A stretch of DNA of 64,000 bases from Streptomyces sp. NBC_01429 (GCF_036231945.1 NZ_CP109599.1:1736001-1800000), one strand, 5' to 3'; shown: positions 17,467 through 26,360, counted from the stretch's first letter. The notes: generated by a model from the letters alone, not told the origin. Made by a program: numbers and translations.

Positions 17467-18252
17467 TCAGCGCACCTCGGTGATCTCCGGGCCGCGCTGG
17501 AGCTGGCCCATGCCGCCGGAGAAGCGGGAACTCTCCTGCTCCTCCTGCTGGACGCCCTCGGCGACCATCTGCGCGTCGTCCGGCAGCTTGAGGACGATCG
17601 GGTCGCGGGGCGCCATCGGGCCCTCGCCGCGTACGACGACGGTGTCCCGGAAGATCTGCTCCAGCAGTCCGGCGGCCTCGGGCTGCACCGCGCCCTGCCC
17701 GGAGATCACTCCGCGCAGGAACCAGCGCGGTCCGTCGACGCCGATGAAGCGCACCAGCTGCACGCCTCCGGTGCCGTCCGGCAGCTGGACGGGGACCTGG
17801 GCGCGCAGCTCCCAGCCGAGCGGGCCCTCGACCTCGTCGATGATGCCGCCCTGCTGGGTGATGCCCGTGGCGATCTCCTCGCGGACCTCGCCCCAGATGC
17901 CCTCCTTCTTGGGCGCGGCGAACGCCTGGAGCTGTACGGCGCTGTCCCGCACGACGACGGTGGCGGCGACGATCGCGTCACCGGCGACCTCCACGCGCAG
18001 CTCCATGCCCTCGACCGCGGGGACGAAGACGCCCCCGAGGTCGACCCGGCCGTCGTCCGGCTTGGAGACCTCCGCGATGTCCCAGGGACCGTCGGGCCGC
18101 GGCGCCGGCGGAAGGTTCATCCGGCGGGGCGCGTCCCCCGCCTCCGCGGCGGCGTCCGCACTCTCGTCACCGGAGCCGTCGACCTGCTCGGTCTCGCCCG
18201 TTGCGTCCGCCGCGTCCTCGGCGGAACCACTCTTCTTGCGACGTCCGAACAC
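17467..18252 (-). CDS. DUF3710 family protein
   Basis: 261 residues starting from GTG (VFGRRKKSGSAEDAADA), with GGAAGGA upstream. A basic start and an acidic low-complexity stretch of about 50 residues precede the conserved DUF3710 domain (RPDGPWDIAEV, RVDLGGVFVPAVEGMELRVE, then RWFLRGVISGQGA). It is conserved beside dut in actinobacteria, and its function is unknown. The start lies 1 nt past the dut stop, so the two are co-translated. Longer readings upstream run through dut in another frame and are rejected. Confidence 0.88.
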   Translation of the reverse strand: MFGRRKKSGSAEDAADATGETEQVDGSGDESADAAAEAGDAPRRMNLPPAPRPDGPWDIAEVSKPDDGRVDLGGVFVPAVEGMELRVEVAGDAIVAATVVVRDSAVQLQAFAAPKKEGIWGEVREEIATGITQQGGIIDEVEGPLGWELRAQVPVQLPDGTGGVQLVRFIGVDGPRWFLRGVISGQGAVQPEAAGLLEQIFRDTVVVRGEGPMAPRDPIVLKLPDDAQMVAEGVQQEEQESSRFSGGMGQLQRGPEITEVR

Positions 18253-18253
18253 G

Positions 18254-18802
18254 TCACTGTCCTTCCCGGTCTGATACGACCGAAGCGTATCGATTCCCAC
18301 CCTGTACCCCACCCGCGGCCGCATGGCCGCCGGTGGACCCGAAGCCCCCGTCGCCCCGCGCCGAGCCGGGGAGTTCCGCCACCTCGTGGAAGCGGACCTT
18401 CTCGACCTGCTGGACGACCAGTTGGGCAATCCGGTCGAACCGCTCGAACCGCACGCTCTCGCGGGGGTCCAGATTGACCACGATCACTTTGATCTCTCCA
18501 CGGTACCCGGCATCCACCGTCCCGGGGGCATTCACGAGGGCGACGCCGCAGCGGGCGGCCAGCCCGGAGCGCGGGTGCACAAAGGCCGCGTAGCCGTCCG
18601 GCAGGGCGATGGAGATCCCGGTGGGCAGCACCGCCCGTTCGCCGGGGGCCAGCTCGGCGGCGACCGTGGTGACCAGATCCGCGCCGGCGTCGCCGGGGTG
18701 CCCGTACGACGGAAGCGGTGCTTCCGGGTCGACACGGCGGATCAGCACGTCGACGGGGCGGCCGGGGCCGCCGGGGGCGGAGCCGGTGGGGGCTGGGCTC
18801 AT
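18254..18802 (-). CDS. dut: dUTP diphosphatase (dUTPase)
   Basis: 182 residues. The five motifs of trimeric dUTPase appear in order: HPGDAGADL, PRSGLAARCG, GTVDAGYRGEIKV (catalytic Asp and Tyr), DRIAQLVVQ, and the C-terminal RGDGGFGSTG that closes over the substrate. It hydrolyses dUTP to dUMP and pyrophosphate, keeping uracil out of DNA and feeding dTMP synthesis. GAGGTG precedes the ATG, which overlaps the thioesterase stop (ATGA). Confidence 0.97.
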   Translation of the reverse strand: MSPAPTGSAPGGPGRPVDVLIRRVDPEAPLPSYGHPGDAGADLVTTVAAELAPGERAVLPTGISIALPDGYAAFVHPRSGLAARCGVALVNAPGTVDAGYRGEIKVIVVNLDPRESVRFERFDRIAQLVVQQVEKVRFHEVAELPGSARGDGGFGSTGGHAAAGGVQGGNRYASVVSDREGQ

Positions 18803-19434
18803 GGGTTCACCTCGAAGGCGCGCACGCGCCTGACCTGGTCCGGGTCGGCCATCGCGGCCCGGATCTCCTCCTGGCGGCCGTTGTCGATGAAGTGATCGAC
18901 CTTGACCTCGATGAAAAGGGCGTCGGCACGGACGGCGACGGGCCCTTCGGGGCCGCCGAGCCTGCCGGTGGCGGTGCAGTAGATCTTACGTCGGTGCACG
19001 GCGGTGATCTCGGCGTCCAGATACAGCACCGTGCCGACCGGTACGGGCCGGACGAACTCGGTCTGGAGCCGGCCGGTCACCGCGATCACCCGCAGCAGCC
19101 AGTTCAGCGAGCCGAGCGTCTCGTCGAGCGCGGTGGCCAGGACGCCGCCGTGCGCCAGGCCCGGGGCACCCTGGTGGTCGGGCTTGACGGTGAACTCGGC
19201 GGTGATGCGCACGCCCTCACCGGCCCGTGTCCGCAGCTGGAGCCCGTGCGGCTGTGCCTCGCCGCAGCCGAAACAGTGTTCGTAGTGCGGGCCGAGCGGC
19301 TCGCCCGGGGCAGGCGCGTCGGGGTGGCGCACCGGCGGTACGGCGTCGGACGGCGGCGTCAGCGGCCCCGGTCCCGCCGGGGGCGGCGTGGGGTCGGGCC
19401 CGGACGCGGTTCCCGGGGTTGGCACGTTACTCAC
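18799..19434 (-). CDS. PaaI-type hotdog-fold thioesterase
   Basis: 211 residues from a GTG (VSNVPTPGTASG). The first 60 residues are Pro-rich and disordered. Then YEHCFGCGEAQPHGLQL precedes a hotdog domain with PGLAHGGVLATALDETLGSL (the HGG and catalytic acidic residue of PaaI/4HBT enzymes) and GRLQTEFVRPVPVGTVLYL. It should hydrolyse an acyl-CoA or related thioester; the substrate is unknown. The HCFGCG pattern may bind a metal. It is the first gene of the thioesterase-dut-DUF3710 operon and is divergent from the DUF3093 gene. Confidence 0.85.
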   Translation of the reverse strand: MSNVPTPGTASGPDPTPPPAGPGPLTPPSDAVPPVRHPDAPAPGEPLGPHYEHCFGCGEAQPHGLQLRTRAGEGVRITAEFTVKPDHQGAPGLAHGGVLATALDETLGSLNWLLRVIAVTGRLQTEFVRPVPVGTVLYLDAEITAVHRRKIYCTATGRLGGPEGPVAVRADALFIEVKVDHFIDNGRQEEIRAAMADPDQVRRVRAFEVNP

Positions 19435-19492
19435 AGGCGCAGACCTTACCCGCGCGGTCGCCCGCCAACCGCACCGTGCCAAGCTTGGCTCC

Positions 19493-20008
19493 ATGGAGCC
19501 TTCCGTCGCACGCTACGACGAACGTCTGACCGCGCCCCGCACGTGGTGGGGCATCGCCGCCCTGATCTCCCTCGCGGGCGGTCTGATGCTGCTGCCGCTG
19601 GGGGCGCTGCCGCTGCTCGGCGGGCTGATCGGGGCGGGCGGGCTGGCGGCGGCCGGGGTCAGTTCGTACGGCTCGGCGCGGATCAGGGTGGTGGCGGACT
19701 CGCTGGTCGCCGGTGACGCGCGGATCCCGGTGTCGGCGCTCGGCGAGGCCGAGGTGCTGGACCCCGAGGAGACGATCGCGTGGCGGCTGCACAAGGCCGA
19801 CCCGCGCGCCTTCATGCTGCTGCGCGGCTATGTGCCGACGGCGCTGCGTGTGATGGTCACGGATCAGGACGATCCGACTCCGTACCTGTATCTCTCGACA
19901 CGTGACCCGCAGGCGCTGAGGGAAGCCCTGGACGCGGTACGGATCAGCTCCGCCGGATCAGCCGCTTCCACCGCTTCCAGCGGCGCGGACAACGCCCCGG
20001 ACGCCTGA
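19493..20008 (+). CDS. DUF3093 family membrane protein
   Basis: 171 residues: two close N-terminal membrane helices (WWGIAALISLAGGLMLLPLG and the following Gly/Ala-rich helix) and a cytosolic PH-like domain (IRVVADSLVAGDARIPVSAL, PYLYLSTRDPQALREALDAV) ending in a Ser/Ala tail. It is conserved in this position in actinobacteria (Rv2698-like, from memory) and its function is unknown. The first possible start that does not run into the divergent thioesterase is ATG 19493. Confidence 0.85.
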   Translation: MEPSVARYDERLTAPRTWWGIAALISLAGGLMLLPLGALPLLGGLIGAGGLAAAGVSSYGSARIRVVADSLVAGDARIPVSALGEAEVLDPEETIAWRLHKADPRAFMLLRGYVPTALRVMVTDQDDPTPYLYLSTRDPQALREALDAVRISSAGSAASTASSGADNAPDA

Positions 20009-20029
20009 GAGGGCCGCGGGGCGGGCGGG

Positions 20030-20947
20030 TCAGCCGCCCAGCTCCCGGGGCGGCGACGGAGGCAGCGCCTCGGGCCGTTCGAGCGGCGGCAGGGACGGCA
20101 GCGCGTCCCAGGGGATCTGGCGCTTGCGCAGGTCCTTGCGGACGTGCTCGGCGACCTTCTTGGTGTCGCGCCGGTTCATCATCGCGCCCACGGCCGCGCC
20201 GATCATGAACGGGACCAGGTTCGGCAGGGTGCGGACCATGCGCTTGGTGATCTGGTGGCGCAGCTCGCGCTTCATGGGGCCGCTGAGGGCGCCGTTGAAG
20301 GTGGACGGTTTGGTGATGTCGACGCCGCGCTCCTGCGTCCAGGACACCAGATAGCCGACGCTGCGCTCCCTGAGCGTGCCGGGCGGCCGCAGTCCGTAGA
20401 CCTCGTGCAGCTCCGCGATGAGCTTCAGCTCGATCGCGGCGACGGCGGTGATCTCCGCGGCCAGCTCCGCCGGCATCGCGGGCGGTACGGGCATCATGGC
20501 CGCGGCACCGACGCCCGCGCCCACGGTGGAGCTGCTGTTCGCGGCGCCCGCGACCAGCTTGTCGGCCAGCTCCTCGGGGCCCAGCCCCGGAAACTGCCGC
20601 CTCAGGGTGGCCAGATCGCGGACCGGGACGCGCGGCGCGTTCTCGATGATCCGGTCGGCGAGATGGCCGAGCGCCGCCTTGGCGCCCTCGCTCCCCCTGC
20701 GTACTCCCCGTCGTACACCGGCCAGCCGCCGGCCCCCGGTCGTGGGGCCGTCGTGGTCGTCCTGGCCGGCTTCGAGCGAGGCCGGCAGGCCCCGCTCGTC
20801 CTCGTGCGTGCCGTGCTGGGGCAGCAGGGCGGCGGAGTGCTCGGCAGCGGGCTCGACGCCTTCTGCCGGGCCTGTGCCGCCCTGATACGCCTCCGGTGAA
20901 TCCTTCCGCCGGAAGCGCCGTTTCCGGGACGGTGAGTCGTCTGCCAC
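20030..20947 (-). CDS. Conserved hypothetical protein, possibly membrane-associated
   Basis: 305 residues from GTG 20947. The first 80 residues are polar and Arg-rich. The middle contains a Gly/Ala-rich section (STVGAGVGAAAMMPVPPAMP) and a helical part with KLIAELHEVYGLRPPGTLRE and YLVSWTQERGVDI. A short hydrophobic helix (LVPFMIGAAVGAMMNRR) and a Pro-rich tail follow. The layout reminds me of EcsC-like proteins, but I cannot claim the family. It is only 13 bp from the DUF4193 stop on the same strand, so it is probably in that operon. Confidence 0.75.
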   Translation of the reverse strand: MADDSPSRKRRFRRKDSPEAYQGGTGPAEGVEPAAEHSAALLPQHGTHEDERGLPASLEAGQDDHDGPTTGGRRLAGVRRGVRRGSEGAKAALGHLADRIIENAPRVPVRDLATLRRQFPGLGPEELADKLVAGAANSSSTVGAGVGAAAMMPVPPAMPAELAAEITAVAAIELKLIAELHEVYGLRPPGTLRERSVGYLVSWTQERGVDITKPSTFNGALSGPMKRELRHQITKRMVRTLPNLVPFMIGAAVGAMMNRRDTKKVAEHVRKDLRKRQIPWDALPSLPPLERPEALPPSPPRELGG

Positions 20948-20960
20948 GGCAGGTCCCGAC

Positions 20961-21257
20961 TCAGTCGCAGTCGCGGCAGATGGGCTGCCCGTTCTTCTCC
21001 CTGGCCAGCTGGGAGCGGTGGTGCACGAGGAAGCAGCTCATGCAGGTGAACTCGTCGGCCTGGCGGGGCAGGACCCGGACGGAAAGCTCCTCGTTGGAGA
21101 GATCCGCGCCGGGCAGTTCCAGGCCCTCGGCCTGCTCGAACTCGTCGACGTCGACCGCTGAAGTCGACTTGTCGTTCCGACGGGCCTTCAGTTCCTCAAG
21201 GCTGTCCTGATCGACGTCGTCATCGGTCTTGCGTGGGGTGTCGTAATCCGTTGCCAT
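20961..21257 (-). CDS. DUF4193 family small zinc-ribbon-like protein
   Basis: 98 residues. The acidic N-terminal half (DTPRKTDDDVDQDSLEELKA) is followed by FTCMSCFLVHHRSQLA and a final PICRDCD, giving CxxC and CxxC pairs able to bind zinc. This is the highly conserved actinobacterial DUF4193, essential in some mycobacterial screens as I recall, with unknown role. GGGGGAGA sits 4 nt before the ATG. Confidence 0.88.
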   Translation of the reverse strand: MATDYDTPRKTDDDVDQDSLEELKARRNDKSTSAVDVDEFEQAEGLELPGADLSNEELSVRVLPRQADEFTCMSCFLVHHRSQLAREKNGQPICRDCD

Positions 21258-21418
21258 GTCGCTCTCCCCCTCTGGGTGTCTGTGGTGTCTCAGCGCGGGT
21301 AACGCGTGAGAGGCCGGACTTGTGCCCGACCTGAGGCGGAGATTTTGCCTCACATCAAGGTCTGTTACTCAATCGACACCCAGCCGCACTCACGAGGAGT
21401 GATCGGCTTCGGGTGGCG

Positions 21419-21442
21419 AGGGGGACCGTACACGGTCCCCCT
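21419..21442 (-). terminator. Hairpin, probable terminator after cutRS
   Basis: agggggaccgt-ac-acggtccccct is an 11-bp perfect inverted repeat with almost no loop. It lies 220 bp past the cutS stop and upstream of DUF4193, so it may end the cutRS transcript. Confidence 0.55.
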
Positions 21443-21562
21443 GTCGTACCTCACGGGCGCCACCCCGTGTACTTCCCGTGATCCCGACCCCCGGAAACCC
21501 GGACTTTACCGGCCTTCCACGGAAGGCTTGATCACACAGAGTGGAGAGGCGGGAATTCGATC

Positions 21563-21576
21563 CTGTGATCGATCAC
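21563..21576. promoter_or_regulatory. Palindrome TGTGATCGATCACA, possible operator
   Basis: A perfect 14-bp palindrome about 306 bp upstream of DUF4193 and 86 bp past the cutS stop. Similar half-sites (gatcacacagag at 21530, acactgtga at 21585) lie on both sides. It resembles a CRP half-site pair but with a 4-bp rather than 6-bp centre. Confidence 0.4.
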
Positions 21577-21661
21577 ACACGCCCACACTGTGAAACGGTC
21601 CGGAAAATTCCGCGTAAAGCGAACAAAGCTATTCACCGTCCCTATCACTGCCCGCAGTCTC

Positions 21662-22900
21662 TCAGACCGGGAGAGTGACCCGCATCATGAGTCCTCCCCC
21701 TTCGCGGGGTTCCGCGAAGATGCGACCGCCGTGCGCGCGGGCCACGGAACGGGCGATCGACAGGCCGAGGCCCACTCCCTTGTCGCTCCCGGTCCGTTCC
21801 GTGCGCAGCCGCCGGAACGGTTCGAAAAGATTGTCGATCTCGTACGCGGGAACGACGGGACCGGTGTTCGATACCACCAGGACCGCCTGGCCCTGCTGGG
21901 ACTCGGTGGTGACCTCCACCCATCCCCCTTCGGGGATGTTGTACCTGACCGCGTTCTGCACCAGGTTCAGGGCGATCCGCTCCAGCAGGACGCCGTTGCC
22001 CTGGACGACCGCGGGCACACGCTCCCCGCGGATCTCCACCCCCTTCGCGTCCGCCTCGGAGAGGGCCTGGTCCACCGCGCGCGTGGCGACCTCGGCGAGG
22101 TCGACCGGTTTGCGCTCCACGATCTGGTTGTCGCTGCGCGCCAGCAGCAGCAGGCCCTCCACCAGCTGCTCGCTGCGCTCGTTGGTGGCCAGCAGGGTCT
22201 TGCCGAGCTGCTGGAGCTCCACCGGGGCCCCCGGATCGGAGAGGTGGACCTCCAGCAGGGTGCGGTTGATCGCCAGCGGGGTGCGCAGCTCGTGCGAGGC
22301 GTTGGCCACGAACCGCTGCTGCGCGGTGAAGGCCCGCTCCAGGCGCTCCAGCATCTCGTCGAAGGTGTCGGCCAGCTCCTTCAGCTCGTCGTCCGGGCCG
22401 TCCAGCTCGATCCGGCGCGCCAGGTCGGAGCCGACCACCCGGCGCGCGGTACGGGTGATGCGGCCCAGCGGCGACAGCACCCGGCCCGCCATCGCGTACC
22501 CGAAGGCGAACGCGATGACGCTCAGTCCGACCAGCGCGAACAGCGAGCGGCTGAGCAGATCGTCCAGCGCCTGCTGGCGCTGGTGGTTGACGCAGGTGTT
22601 CATCGCGACGTTGAACTGCTCGGGGGGCGCCTGGTCGGGGAAGTTGCAGACGTCGCTGCTGACCTTGCCGCTCACGATCTTGAAGGGCAGCTCGCTGCCC
22701 ACGTGCAGGGCCTGGGCGGCCAGCAGATAGATGATCGAGAGCAGCAGGATGCCGGCGATCAGGAACATCCCGCCGTAGAGCAGCGTGAGGCGTATCCGGA
22801 TGGTCGGGCGCACCCACGGCAGGCTCTGCTCGGGTCGTCTGGGGTCCCAGGTGGGCTTCGGGGGCGCGGTGGGCGGCGCCGGGGTGGTGGCCACGGGCAT
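21662..22900 (-). CDS. cutS: CutS sensor histidine kinase
   Basis: 412 residues: cytosolic Pro-rich start, TM1 (about 36-63), an outside domain of about 50 residues, TM2 (about 119-140), HAMP, H-box (FVANASHELRTPLAINRTLL) and ATPase with NLVQNAVRYNIPEG and GLGLSIARSVARAHGG. The sensor domain has exactly two cysteines, Cys85 and Cys103. In Streptomyces CutS these form a redox-sensitive pair linked in recent work to sensing secreted-protein misfolding; older work tied CutRS to copper and actinorhodin. The ATG shares one base with the cutR stop (TGATG). Identity is supported by the neighbouring dut and DUF4193 genes, as in S. coelicolor. Confidence 0.9.
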   Translation of the reverse strand: MPVATTPAPPTAPPKPTWDPRRPEQSLPWVRPTIRIRLTLLYGGMFLIAGILLLSIIYLLAAQALHVGSELPFKIVSGKVSSDVCNFPDQAPPEQFNVAMNTCVNHQRQQALDDLLSRSLFALVGLSVIAFAFGYAMAGRVLSPLGRITRTARRVVGSDLARRIELDGPDDELKELADTFDEMLERLERAFTAQQRFVANASHELRTPLAINRTLLEVHLSDPGAPVELQQLGKTLLATNERSEQLVEGLLLLARSDNQIVERKPVDLAEVATRAVDQALSEADAKGVEIRGERVPAVVQGNGVLLERIALNLVQNAVRYNIPEGGWVEVTTESQQGQAVLVVSNTGPVVPAYEIDNLFEPFRRLRTERTGSDKGVGLGLSIARSVARAHGGRIFAEPREGGGLMMRVTLPV

Positions 22901-23553
22901 CAGATCCGGTAGCCGGAGCCGGGCACGGTGACGATGACGGGCGGCTCGCCGAGCTTACGGCGCAGCGTCATGACCGTCACCCGTACGACGTTGGTGAACG
23001 GGTCGGTGTTCTCGTCCCACGCCTTCTCCAGCAGCTGTTCGGCGGAGACGACCGCGCCCTCGCTGCGCATCAGGACCTCCAGGACGGCGAACTCCTTGGG
23101 GGCGAGCTGGATCTCCTTGCCGTCCCGGAACACCTCCCGCCGGTTGGGGTCGAGCTTGATCCCGGAGCGTTCCAGTACCGGTGGCAGCGGCACCGTCGTG
23201 CGCCGGCCGAGGGCCCGGACGCGGGCGGTCAGCTCGCTGAAGGCGAAGGGTTTGGGGAGATAGTCGTCAGCGCCCAGTTCGAGCCCCTCGACCCGGTCGC
23301 TGACGTCACCGGAGGCCGTGAGCATGAGGACGCGGGTGGGCATGCCCAGCTCGACGATCCTGCGGCAGACGTCGTCACCGTGGACGACGGGCAGGTCGCG
23401 GTCGAGCACCACCACGTCGTAGTCGTTGACGCCGACCCGCTCCAGGGCGGCCCCTCCGTCGTACACGACGTCTACGGCCATGGCCTCCCGGCGCAGTCCG
23501 GTGGCCACCGCATCGGCGAGCAGCTGCTCGTCCTCGACGACGAGTACGCGCAC
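22900..23553 (-). CDS. cutR: CutR response regulator
   Basis: 217 residues from GTG 23553 ([16 protein letters not shown]), with AGAGGAAGG upstream. The receiver domain has phospho-acceptor Asp51 (VVVLDRDLPVVHGDD) and Lys in YLPKPFAFSELTARVRA. An OmpR-type winged helix follows (LAPKEFAVLEVLMRSEGA, ending VTVPGSGYRI). It is phosphorylated by CutS and controls envelope and secretion-stress genes in the known systems. A longer reading to 23679 lacks family similarity. Confidence 0.92.
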   Translation of the reverse strand: MRVLVVEDEQLLADAVATGLRREAMAVDVVYDGGAALERVGVNDYDVVVLDRDLPVVHGDDVCRRIVELGMPTRVLMLTASGDVSDRVEGLELGADDYLPKPFAFSELTARVRALGRRTTVPLPPVLERSGIKLDPNRREVFRDGKEIQLAPKEFAVLEVLMRSEGAVVSAEQLLEKAWDENTDPFTNVVRVTVMTLRRKLGEPPVIVTVPGSGYRI

Positions 23554-23887
23554 GTCGTTTTTCCTTCCTCTGGGCCCGTCACCCGTGATCAGGGCAGGTT
23601 GTAGCACTGCATGTGCGGCCCCATCCTGCCCGTATCGGCCATAAACCGGCGGTAAGACGATGCCGGTGACCTGCGGCACCCGGGAATGGAGCGGATTCGT
23701 TGTTGCGTTGAGGTTTCTCGGAGGCAGACACCGGGGAAGACGACTTCACACCCGAGATCACGCCCTGTCTGTGGCTTGCCACACCCTTGTCCGGCCCCCG
23801 GACGGCTGTCCTCCAGTAGACAGAGGGCCTGTGATCTTCCCGCCGTCGGCACACCCCCGTGCCACTGACCCACGACGAGGGGGCGCA
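23554..23887. other. Intergenic region upstream of cutR and the small 58-residue gene
   Basis: 334 bp of divergent promoter region. I see AT-richer patches near 23555-23570 and 23640-23720 but no confident promoter, hairpin or coding frame. Confidence 0.35.
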
Positions 23888-24064
23888 ATGGACGCGTTCA
23901 CCGCCGGGCTTCTTCAGCGCATAAAGGCCACGGAGACCGATCTGACCCATGCCCGGGAGACGGGCGACGACTTCCTCGCGGATGTCGAACAGGAGGAGCT
24001 GGAAGACCTGCGCCGGCTCGCCGCCGAGCACGGGGTGGAGGTCGGCGCCGCCAGCGGCGCCTGA
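23888..24064 (+). CDS. Small acidic helical hypothetical protein
   Basis: 58 residues: MDAFTAGLLQRIKATETDLT, then an Asp/Glu-rich helix (DVEQEELEDLRRLAAEHGVE) and a short Ala/Ser tail. The predicted structure is two helices with coiled-coil character. CGAGGGGGCGCA precedes the ATG. I do not recognise a domain, but small proteins of this form are common at this position in Streptomyces. It stands alone and is followed by a strong terminator. Confidence 0.7.
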   Translation: MDAFTAGLLQRIKATETDLTHARETGDDFLADVEQEELEDLRRLAAEHGVEVGAASGA

Positions 24065-24195
24065 TCCGGCACACCGCGCCCGCGCCGGCGAGAGCGGCCG
24101 GACGGCGAGTACGGCAGGACCAGCACAGCACGAGCCGCAGTCGATACCTGAGACAGATATCAGTACGGACGAACGTACGAATATCCGATACGGAG

Positions 24196-24235
24196 AAGGG
24201 GCCCCGGCGCCGAGGGGATGGCGCCGGGGCCCCTT
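24196..24235. terminator. Bidirectional terminator
   Basis: aaggggccccggcgcc (24196-24211) and its exact complement (24220-24235) form a 16-bp stem with an 8-nt loop, followed on the plus strand by TTCG. It lies between the converging small gene and the inositol monophosphatase gene. Confidence 0.85.
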
Positions 24236-24259
24236 TCGTATGCCGGGGGGCGTCGTGGC

Positions 24260-25075
24260 TCAGTCGTGCCAGGCGCCGTACTCCTCCAGCAGCTCCAGCA
24301 GGGGCTCGAAGACCCCTGGAGGGGCCGCCACGGTCAGATCGAAGCCGGGAGGCGTCCCTGGCCGTCCACCGGTGCGCGCGCCCGCCTCGCGGGCGATCAG
24401 GGCCCCGGCCGCCAGGTCCCAGGGGTGCAGCCCGCGCTCGTAGTAGCCGTCCAGCCGGCCGGCCGCCACGTCGCACAGGTCGACGGCGGCGGATCCGCCG
24501 CGCCGGATGTCCCTGAGCCGCGGAATCAGCCGCTGGGCGATGTCCGCCTGATGGGTGCGGACGGTGGTGACGTAGTTGAAGCCGGTGGACACGAGCGCGT
24601 GCTCCAGTGGAGGCGCCGGGCGGGTCGCGAGCCGGCGGTCGCCGAGGAAGGCGCCGCCGCCGAGCACGGCGCGGAACGTCTCGCCGCGCATCGGCGCCTC
24701 GACGACGCCGACCAGGGTCTCGCCGTCCCGCTCGGCGGCGATGGAGACGGCCCAGGTCGGCAGCCCGTAGAGGTAGTTGACCGTGCCGTCCAGGGGGTCG
24801 ATGACCCAGCGGATGCCGCTGCTGCCCGCCGAACTGGCGCCCTCCTCGCCGAGGAAGCCGTCGTCGGGGCGGCGCTCGGCGAGATAGCCGGTGATCAGTT
24901 TCTCGGCGGCGATGTCCATCTCGGTGACGACGTCGATGGGGCTGGACTTCGTGGCGGCCACGGCCAGATCGTCGGGCCGGCCGTCGCGCAGCAGGGCGCC
25001 GGCCCGGCGCGCCGCCTCCAGGGCGAGGTCGAGCAGTTCCCCGGTGAGGGCCGGGTCGGGCGGTGCGTCGGTCAC
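24260..25075 (-). CDS. Inositol monophosphatase family protein
   Basis: 271 residues from GTG 25075 with GAAGGAG 6 nt upstream. It has the family motifs DVVTEMDIAAEKLI, GEEG, WVIDPLDGTVNYLYGLP (metal ligands) and HPWDLAAGALIAREAGA. It removes phosphate from inositol monophosphate or a similar sugar phosphate with magnesium; mycobacterial SuhB is the closest named example and sits in the same neighbourhood. The frame continues far upstream through hemH as a chance ORF, but only this start yields the family N-terminus. Confidence 0.93.
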   Translation of the reverse strand: MTDAPPDPALTGELLDLALEAARRAGALLRDGRPDDLAVAATKSSPIDVVTEMDIAAEKLITGYLAERRPDDGFLGEEGASSAGSSGIRWVIDPLDGTVNYLYGLPTWAVSIAAERDGETLVGVVEAPMRGETFRAVLGGGAFLGDRRLATRPAPPLEHALVSTGFNYVTTVRTHQADIAQRLIPRLRDIRRGGSAAVDLCDVAAGRLDGYYERGLHPWDLAAGALIAREAGARTGGRPGTPPGFDLTVAAPPGVFEPLLELLEEYGAWHD

Positions 25076-25086
25076 GGCGGGCTCCT

Positions 25087-26214
25087 TCAGGCGTACGGGC
25101 TGTCGGCGCCCGCGGCGGCGGGCTTGGGCGCGCGGGCGGGGCAGCAGCCGACCGGGCACAGGTCGTGGCTCGGGCCGAGCGCGCCCAGGGCGCAGCGCCG
25201 CGCAGGTTCGCCCCGCTCGGTGGCGGCGCGCTCCAGGACGAGATCCCGTACGGCCGCGGCGAAGCGCGGATCCGCGCCCACGGTCGCCGAACGGCGCACG
25301 GGCAGTCCCAGTTCGGCGGCCTTGGCGGTGGCCTCCGTGTCGAGGTCGTAGAGGACCTCCATGTGGTCGGAGACGAAGCCGATGGGGGCCATCACGACGG
25401 CGGGGACGCCCTCGCCGTGCAGCGCCTCCAGGTGGTCGCAGATGTCCGGCTCCAGCCACGGGATGTGCGGGGCGCCGCTGCGCGACTGGTAGACGAGGCG
25501 CCAGGGGTACGCGATGCCGGTCTCCTCGCGGACGATGTCCACGATCAGCCGGGCCACGTCGAGATGCTGGGCCACATAGGCGCCGCCCCCGCCGTGCTCC
25601 TCGGCCGGGCCCGAGGTGTCGGCCGCCGCGTCCGGGATGGAGTGGGTGGTGAAGGCGAGGTGCGCTCCCGCCCGTGCGTCCTCGGGCAGATCGGCGAGGG
25701 AGGCGAGCACGCCCTCGGCCATGGGCCGGACGAAGCCGGGGTGGTTGAAGTAGTGGCGCAGCTTGTCCACCCGGGGCGGTTCGACGCCCTCCGTCGCCAG
25801 GGTGGCGAGCGCGCCCGCCAGGTCCTCGCGGTACTGGCGGCAGCCGGAGTACGAGGCGTACGCGCTGGTGGCGAGGGTGACGATCCGGCGCCGGCCGTCG
25901 GCGGCCATCTCGCGCAGGGTGTCGGTCAGATACGGCGCCCAGTTGCGGTTGCCCCAGTAGACCGGCAGCTCCACGCCGTGCTCGGCGAAGTCCTCGCGCA
26001 GCGCGGCCAGCAGGGCGCGGTTCTGGTCGTTGATCGGGCTGACGCCGCCGAACAGGAAGTAGTGCTGCCCCACTTCCTTGAGCCGCTCCTCGGGGATGCC
26101 CCGGCCCCGGGTCACGTTCCGGAGGAACGGAACCACGTCGTCCGGCCCCTCGGGGCCGCCGAAGGACAGCAGGAGCAGGGCGTCGTAGGGGGGATTCGCG
26201 TGCTGTTCGGGCAT
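25087..26214 (-). CDS. hemH: Ferrochelatase (coproporphyrin ferrochelatase type)
   Basis: 375 residues. Motifs [40 protein letters not shown] (catalytic His) and [20 protein letters not shown] identify ferrochelatase. In Gram-positive bacteria the substrate is coproporphyrin III, and the enzyme is also named CpfC. The C-terminus carries [18 protein letters not shown], and there is a Cys in SGCRQY, consistent with the [2Fe-2S] cluster known in actinobacterial enzymes. It is 11 bp upstream of the inositol monophosphatase gene and probably co-transcribed. Confidence 0.95.
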   Translation of the reverse strand: MPEQHANPPYDALLLLSFGGPEGPDDVVPFLRNVTRGRGIPEERLKEVGQHYFLFGGVSPINDQNRALLAALREDFAEHGVELPVYWGNRNWAPYLTDTLREMAADGRRRIVTLATSAYASYSGCRQYREDLAGALATLATEGVEPPRVDKLRHYFNHPGFVRPMAEGVLASLADLPEDARAGAHLAFTTHSIPDAAADTSGPAEEHGGGGAYVAQHLDVARLIVDIVREETGIAYPWRLVYQSRSGAPHIPWLEPDICDHLEALHGEGVPAVVMAPIGFVSDHMEVLYDLDTEATAKAAELGLPVRRSATVGADPRFAAAVRDLVLERAATERGEPARRCALGALGPSHDLCPVGCCPARAPKPAAAGADSPYA

Positions 26215-26360
26215 GTTTCGATCCTGCCATCAGCCCCGCCCCGCCGGACAGCAGCCCCTGCCCGGCGTGGCCGGAACGGCGGCCGGAAAAGCGGGCGCGC
26301 GCCGTCGGCGGGTGACCGTAATCTGTACCGGCCAGATTCGATCCTTACCGGAGCGTCCCG

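Larger units (their letters stand above)
21258..21661. other. Intergenic region between DUF4193 and cutS
   Basis: 404 bp without a gene. It should hold the DUF4193 promoter. Two structures are visible: a terminator-like hairpin at 21419-21442 and a cluster of TGTG/CACA elements around the palindrome at 21563-21576. The part next to cutS (21590-21660) is unusually AT-rich for this chromosome. Confidence 0.6.

Noticed and set aside
21563..21576. CRP binding site
   Set aside because: The half-sites match but the spacer is 4 bp instead of 6, so I list it only as an unassigned palindrome.
24260..26230. 656-residue reading that fuses the inositol monophosphatase with an upstream segment
   Set aside because: The upstream part is hemH read in the wrong frame; the ribosome binding site and family start are at 25075.
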